A stretch of DNA of 11,370 nucleotides. Origin: Nitrososphaerales archaeon TH5894. GTDB taxonomy: Archaea; Thermoproteota; Nitrososphaeria; Nitrososphaerales; Nitrososphaeraceae. Made by a program: the position numbers and the translations under genes. Location of the stretch: the NCBI GenBank assembly GCA_014523485.1, contig JAATVK010000034.1:1-11370 (forward strand), in the 5' to 3' direction. The notes below the pieces were generated by a model that saw only the letters and a list, made by a program, of their open reading frames with translations, was not told where the DNA came from and did not search any database. This document shows, piece by piece, positions 7,529-11,370 of the stretch (position 1 is its first letter; the number at the start of each line of letters is the position of its first letter).

Positions 7529-8921
7529 TAACAAGTCAATAGATTTTATTTACTTTCCTTTTACAAAAGAATCAGATCAAACTTTAAATAAAAAGTTTGA
7601 AGATCAAGGAAAACATAACATAAGTAATGAGATACTCGATGACTTACTAAAATCTCTCGGAAGAGAAATTCTTACAGAGAAAACACCTTCTTTGCAAGAA
7701 TTAGAACAAACTTTACAAGAGATTATTAAAAGAAAAGTAAAGAATGATGGAATTAACAAAGAAAATGATTTTAATGACAAAAACGATTCAATTGTCCCAT
7801 CAGACAACAATGGAAAATCAAATTTACCCATTATTACTCATCTTATAAGAAAAGGTTATTTAAAAAATTCTGAAAAATGGTTAAGCAGTAAAGGATTTGT
7901 GAATATTGGCGAAAAAATACTACAAGATATATTGAAAGAACTAAAAAAAGGAGATTTTGGAATACATGAAACCAAAAACTTTGGATATGGATCTCTTTTA
8001 TTAGATACAACAAAAAAATACGAAATTGGTGATGATATCAGATTAATTAATATTCCAAATTCAATATTAAATTCAATTCAAAGACTCGCAAGAGAAAATG
8101 GTAAAGTCGAAATACCGATAAAAATGGATATTGAAGATTTTGAAGAATATGAAACTATTCAAGACGTTAGAGTTTCGATAGTATATTGTATAGATCTCAG
8201 TTCCACAATGAGATATTCAACATTGTATGGGGATTTAAGTAGAATAGAAGCTGCTAAGAGAGCATTATGGTCTTTGTACATTCTACATAAAAAATATTTT
8301 CCTTCAGACATAATCAACATGATAGGATTCGGTGCATTAGCTTCTAAAATAAATCCACTAGATATCCCATATTTAAAAACTTTTGAACCGGGAGTGGATT
8401 TTCTTCATTATACAAACTATCAAGCGGCATTAAGACTAGCTAAAAAAATGTTACAAAAAAATCCTGTAGAAAATAAAAGAATTGTTCTTATTACTGATGG
8501 TCATCCTAGCGCATGTTTTATTGATAATGAAAAAGAGCAGCAAAAAATACTCTCACAAAGACCCTACTCTCATTTTTATATTCCTGATCAAAATACAATA
8601 AATTCTATTAAGCAAAGTCATGAAATGAATTTAGATATAAATTCAGGTGCATTAGTGTATTTGTGTTATAGATATAGACAAGTTGATCAATTTATAGGCG
8701 AACGTACTATAAGTGAAGCCAAAAAATGTTACAAAAAAGGAATTCAGATTGATACTATAATGATAAGTGAGGAAAACTCTATGTTGAGTTATGTAAATGA
8801 AATGGAAAAATACGTAAAAGGAAGATCCTATTATATTAATCCAGATTCAATAGGTAAGATGTTATTAACTGATTATATAAATAATAAAAAGAAGGTTATT
8901 CATTCAAAAGATAATTTCTAA
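7515..8921 (+). CDS. VWA-domain protein, Mg-chelatase ChlD-like partner (pair 1)
   Basis: The ATG at 7515 gives 468 residues and lies inside the end of the AAA+ gene; a TTG at 7491 is a less likely start. The N-terminal 190 or so residues are charged and helical, with an Asn/Asp-rich linker (about 76-102). The C-terminal VWA domain (about 219-390) has a metal-ion-dependent adhesion site: DLSST (227-231) in place of the usual DxSxS, Thr in YTN (300) and Asp in ITDGHP (328). Such VWA proteins dock on the hexameric AAA+ partner and couple ATP hydrolysis to a metal-dependent or metalloprotein client. Overlap and order indicate a dedicated pair with the preceding ATPase. The terminal helix (around ENSMLSYVNEMEKYVKG) matches the usual end of the fold. 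There is no signal peptide or membrane segment, so it is cytoplasmic. The client is unknown. Confidence 0.9.
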   Translation: MKIFSNKSIDFIYFPFTKESDQTLNKKFEDQGKHNISNEILDDLLKSLGREILTEKTPSLQELEQTLQEIIKRKVKNDGINKENDFNDKNDSIVPSDNNGKSNLPIITHLIRKGYLKNSEKWLSSKGFVNIGEKILQDILKELKKGDFGIHETKNFGYGSLLLDTTKKYEIGDDIRLINIPNSILNSIQRLARENGKVEIPIKMDIEDFEEYETIQDVRVSIVYCIDLSSTMRYSTLYGDLSRIEAAKRALWSLYILHKKYFPSDIINMIGFGALASKINPLDIPYLKTFEPGVDFLHYTNYQAALRLAKKMLQKNPVENKRIVLITDGHPSACFIDNEKEQQKILSQRPYSHFYIPDQNTINSIKQSHEMNLDINSGALVYLCYRYRQVDQFIGERTISEAKKCYKKGIQIDTIMISEENSMLSYVNEMEKYVKGRSYYINPDSIGKMLLTDYINNKKKVIHSKDNF

Positions 8922-8932
8922 TATTTATTTAG

Positions 8933-8948
8933 TTAATTTATAAATTAA
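8933..8948 (+). promoter_or_regulatory. Palindromic TATA element ahead of AAA+/VWA pair 2
   Basis: TTAATTTATAAATTAA is a perfect 16-bp palindrome. Its core TTTATAAAT is centred about 29 nt before the ATG at 8970, ideal spacing for a leaderless archaeal promoter. It lies in the only real gap (48 nt) of the four-gene cluster, so pair 2 may be transcribed independently as well as by read-through. The symmetry could also serve a dimeric regulator. Confidence 0.5.
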
Positions 8949-8969
8949 ACTCAATTTGTAATATAAACA

Positions 8970-9779
8970 ATGAGTAATGTAGTAGAAACCATCAATTATT
9001 TAGACTGGAATCAATCTATGGATATATTAAAAAAAGCTTACAAAATAAATCTTTTTGCTCTCATAATTGGTCCTAAGGGAACAGGAAAAACATCACTGGC
9101 TAGAAAATTTGCCTCTGAACTTAAGAAGAATATTTTTTCAGTAAACTTTAGTCTTCGGACAAGAGAATCTCATTTAGTTGGAACTAAAACTATAGAGAAT
9201 GGTGAAATTAACTTTGTAGAGGGAATTTTGGTAAAGTCAATGAAAGAAGGAGGAATTCTTTATTTAGATGAATTAAATGCTGCAGAACCAGATATGCTCT
9301 TAAGATTAGATGAGGCTTTAGATGATAGAAGACAAATAATATTGAAAGAAGCAGAGGGGCAGATTATTAAAGCTAGTGAAGGATGGTTCGTAGTTGCTAC
9401 AATTAATCCGTTATCGCACGTTGGTACTAAAGAATTACCACCTCAACTTTTAAGCAGGTTCCCAATTAGACTAAGTTTAGATTATCCACCAGAGGAAACC
9501 GAACTCGAAATTATTAAACAACATACTATGGTAGATAATGACAAGTTAATTAATATTCAACGTGGTATAAAATTAGCAAGAGCATTACGAGAAGCAGCTG
9601 GAGTAGAGGAGCTATTTTATGGGCCTAGTTTAAGAGAAACAATTGCATTTACTAAATTACTCAATATTGGTACCGACCCTAAGCTTGCTGCTGAAATAGT
9701 TTTTGCAAATGCCTATAATCAATGGGGAGAAGTAGAGTATAGAAAAGTTATGGATATGGTTATTTCGATATTCGGTTGA
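8970..9779 (+). CDS. MoxR-type AAA+ ATPase, CbbQ/NirQ/NorQ-like (pair 2)
   Basis: A compact 269-residue AAA+ ATPase with Walker A GPKGTGKT (34-41), Walker B GILYLDE (95-101), sensor 1 VATINP (142-147), SRF (162-164) near the arginine finger, and sensor 2 in GPSLRE (218-223). Length and motif set fit the CbbQ/NorQ branch of MoxR ATPases. These hexamers work with a MIDAS-containing VWA protein to remodel or activate metalloenzymes: rubisco (CbbQO), nitric oxide reductase (NorQD), and CO dehydrogenase maturation (CoxD/E). Here the partner follows directly, its start overlapping or 5 nt beyond this stop. The ATG at 8970 is preceded by a well-spaced TATA element. The sequence differs clearly from the larger pair 1 ATPase, so this is not a simple recent duplication. 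The client is not identifiable. Confidence 0.94.
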   Translation: MSNVVETINYLDWNQSMDILKKAYKINLFALIIGPKGTGKTSLARKFASELKKNIFSVNFSLRTRESHLVGTKTIENGEINFVEGILVKSMKEGGILYLDELNAAEPDMLLRLDEALDDRRQIILKEAEGQIIKASEGWFVVATINPLSHVGTKELPPQLLSRFPIRLSLDYPPEETELEIIKQHTMVDNDKLINIQRGIKLARALREAAGVEELFYGPSLRETIAFTKLLNIGTDPKLAAEIVFANAYNQWGEVEYRKVMDMVISIFG

Positions 9780-9784
9780 TAACT

Positions 9785-11370
9785 GTGACATTTGATAATA
9801 AAAAAAAATATTTAAGAAACGATATTCTGCTAGACATAGCTACATTTCTTGCACGTCGATGGTCTAATAATGCAAAAGTGGTTGTTACACTTTCTAAAGA
9901 TAAATCTCCTCAAACAGATATTGAAAAACAACAGATTATTTTACCAACATTAAATTATTTTCATGGTGAAGAATTTCAAAGATATAGACAATGGAGAGTT
10001 TCTTTATGGTATGAAGCAATGAGAATAAGACATACTTCTAAAGTAAAAGTCTCTAGTCAGGACCATGCATACGGGTTTATTCTTAATATTATAGAAACAA
10101 AAAGAATCGAAATATTAGGTTTACGTGGCTGGGAAGGTATGACAAATGAAATAATTTTTTATGAGAGTATGTCTTGGTTGTCAAAACCTCTTTTAAATAC
10201 AATATATGGCAGACATAAAATAATAGAAGCTTTTTCACAATATTTTCTTACTGGTTATATCAAAGGAGAACTATTTGGAAATGAATTTGACAAGGTAAGA
10301 GAAGCAACAGACTTTGCAAATGAGTGTATCAGAGAAGCTCTTGATAAAAGATTAGGAACAGACTGGATTTATGACAAGATAAGGGAAATTGTCAAAATAT
10401 TACAAATAGATCCTTTATTATCAATTCCTTTGACTACTCCTCGATCTAGTATAGGTATGGCAATGAACAAATTAGATGTATTTAAGCAACTAGAGAAAAT
10501 AATAAAATCAAAAATAGTTAGTAAAGAATTTGACAAAGCAATAAAAGATATTATCGAAGGAAAAGATGTCGCAAAAGAATATGAAATTTTAGTAAAAGAG
10601 AGTAAGAAATCAGAAACAAAAGGATATGACAGTTTAGAAGACTTTGACATAAGTATTCCTAATAGAATGGATATTAATGAATCAGAAATCTATGACATAG
10701 AATTAATTCAAAAAATTAAATCAGCTTTTAGAGATTGGAAAACCGGGTGGGTAGAACTTCATCAAGAACAAGGTGATGAATTAGACACAGAGACATATAT
10801 TGAATCGCATCCTAAACCTTTTCTCAGCGACTTTAAAATATCAATCAGAACAAAAGTTGTCATCTTACTTGATCATTCTAGTAGTATAGAGGAAATTGAA
10901 CTAAAATATAAACAAGCGACAGTAGCGTTATGCGAAGCTCTTAGTTACTTAGGAATTGATTTTGCCGTCTATGCATTTAGTACTGAAGCAAAAAAAGTAA
11001 AATGTTGGCTAGTGAAACCACCGAAAATTCCATGGTCTGTATTGAATGCAAGAAGATTAGCTCAAATAAGAGCAAGTGGTGGTACACCATTAGCTGAAAT
11101 ATACAGTATTCTTTTACCTTTTATCAAATCATTCAAGCCTGAGATAATGATTACCCTAACTGATGGAGAGCCTTCAAATTATGATGCCGTGAAAGAAATG
11201 GTTTTAATATATAGAAATTTGTCTATCCATATGGCAGCCCTAGGATTAGGAAAAGATTTAAATGATCTTATTAATATTGGTCACAATTTAAAATATCTTA
11301 ATTATAATAAAACTCTAGCTAGTAGAGTAGAAGATATACCAAAAAAAGTAATTAAGTTGCTCAAAGTGTA
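9785..11370 (+). CDS. VWA-domain protein, CoxE/CbbO/NorD-like partner (pair 2), 3' end at window edge
   Basis: The frame is open from 9776 to the last base, with no ATG at its head. I use the GTG at 9785, 5 nt after the ATPase stop. A TTG at 9776 forming a TTGA overlap with that stop is equally plausible. At least 528 residues. The N-terminal half is helical (ILLDIATFLARRW; FQRYRQWRVSLWYEAMR). After a charged linker and the segment LSDFKISIRTK, the C-terminal VWA domain (about 357-528) has a full MIDAS: DHSSS (363-367), Thr in GGTPL (434) and Asp in TDGEPS (460). This arrangement fits VWA partners of CbbQ/NorQ ATPases. The last visible residues IPKKVIKLLKV look like a natural C-terminus and the window ends on TA, so the stop may be the very next base. 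A run of nine A (9800-9808) lies near the start. The client is unknown. Confidence 0.9.
   Translation, partial: MTFDNKKKYLRNDILLDIATFLARRWSNNAKVVVTLSKDKSPQTDIEKQQIILPTLNYFHGEEFQRYRQWRVSLWYEAMRIRHTSKVKVSSQDHAYGFILNIIETKRIEILGLRGWEGMTNEIIFYESMSWLSKPLLNTIYGRHKIIEAFSQYFLTGYIKGELFGNEFDKVREATDFANECIREALDKRLGTDWIYDKIREIVKILQIDPLLSIPLTTPRSSIGMAMNKLDVFKQLEKIIKSKIVSKEFDKAIKDIIEGKDVAKEYEILVKESKKSETKGYDSLEDFDISIPNRMDINESEIYDIELIQKIKSAFRDWKTGWVELHQEQGDELDTETYIESHPKPFLSDFKISIRTKVVILLDHSSSIEEIELKYKQATVALCEALSYLGIDFAVYAFSTEAKKVKCWLVKPPKIPWSVLNARRLAQIRASGGTPLAEIYSILLPFIKSFKPEIMITLTDGEPSNYDAVKEMVLIYRNLSIHMAALGLGKDLNDLINIGHNLKYLNYNKTLASRVEDIPKKVIKLLKV

Noticed and set aside
5888..8921. Calling pair 1 a true magnesium chelatase
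   Set aside because: There is no large (ChlH/CobN-type) subunit in the window and no tetrapyrrole-magnesium pathway is expected in this kind of archaeon; only family resemblance is supported.
10369..10650. Minus-strand frame of 93 residues
   Set aside because: It is a shadow lying wholly inside the well-supported plus-strand VWA gene and has low-complexity content.
1..11370. Mobile elements, CRISPR arrays, tRNA or rRNA genes
   Set aside because: I looked for terminal repeats, transposase motifs, regularly spaced repeats and RNA-gene landmarks and saw none.

Overview
The window looks like a low-GC (about one third G+C by eye) archaeal chromosome, most probably Thaumarchaeota/Nitrososphaeria and perhaps a Nitrosocosmicus-like soil lineage. 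The evidence is archaeal-type ribosomal proteins S13 and S4, the archaeal (TIGR00303/UPF0284-type) nicotinate-nucleotide phosphoribosyltransferase CobT, TATA-box promoters placed about 25-35 nt before start codons with almost no leader, and U-rich terminators. The genus-level guess is inference from composition and gene content.

Layout. (1) Positions 1-1605, plus strand: the C-terminal part of a metallo-beta-lactamase hydrolase, overlapping by 11 nt a cobalamin-pathway CobT. (2) Positions 1633-3399, minus strand: glmS, convergent with cobT across a 27-nt spacer that carries U-rich termination signals for glmS. (3) Positions 3569-4525, plus strand: a winged-helix regulator with an S-layer-like C-terminal domain, divergent from glmS. 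(4) Positions 4529-5517, minus strand: rps13-rps4, sharing one base, with the rps4 stop 3 nt from the regulator's stop. (5) Positions 5518-5887: a long AT-rich divergent spacer with a bulged hairpin and a short palindrome. (6) Positions 5888-11370, plus strand: four genes forming two consecutive AAA+ ATPase/von Willebrand A (VWA) pairs. Pair 1 is Mg-chelatase ChlI/ChlD-like. Pair 2 is MoxR/CbbQ-NorQ-like ATPase plus a CoxE/CbbO/NorD-like VWA protein. The last gene has no stop codon inside the window and ends on the bases TA.

How the genes may work together. GlmS supplies glucosamine-6-phosphate for surface glycans. CobT activates the lower-ligand base for cobamide assembly. AAA+/VWA pairs are known to load metals or remodel metalloenzymes (Mg- and cobaltochelatases, rubisco activase CbbQO, nitric oxide reductase NorQD). 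The double pair is the most interesting part of the window: two distinct members of this machinery are adjacent on one strand, with no chelatase large subunit or obvious client enzyme among them. A perfect 16-bp palindrome containing a TATA box sits between the pairs and may allow the second pair to be transcribed separately. The client and function of both pairs cannot be determined from this sequence.
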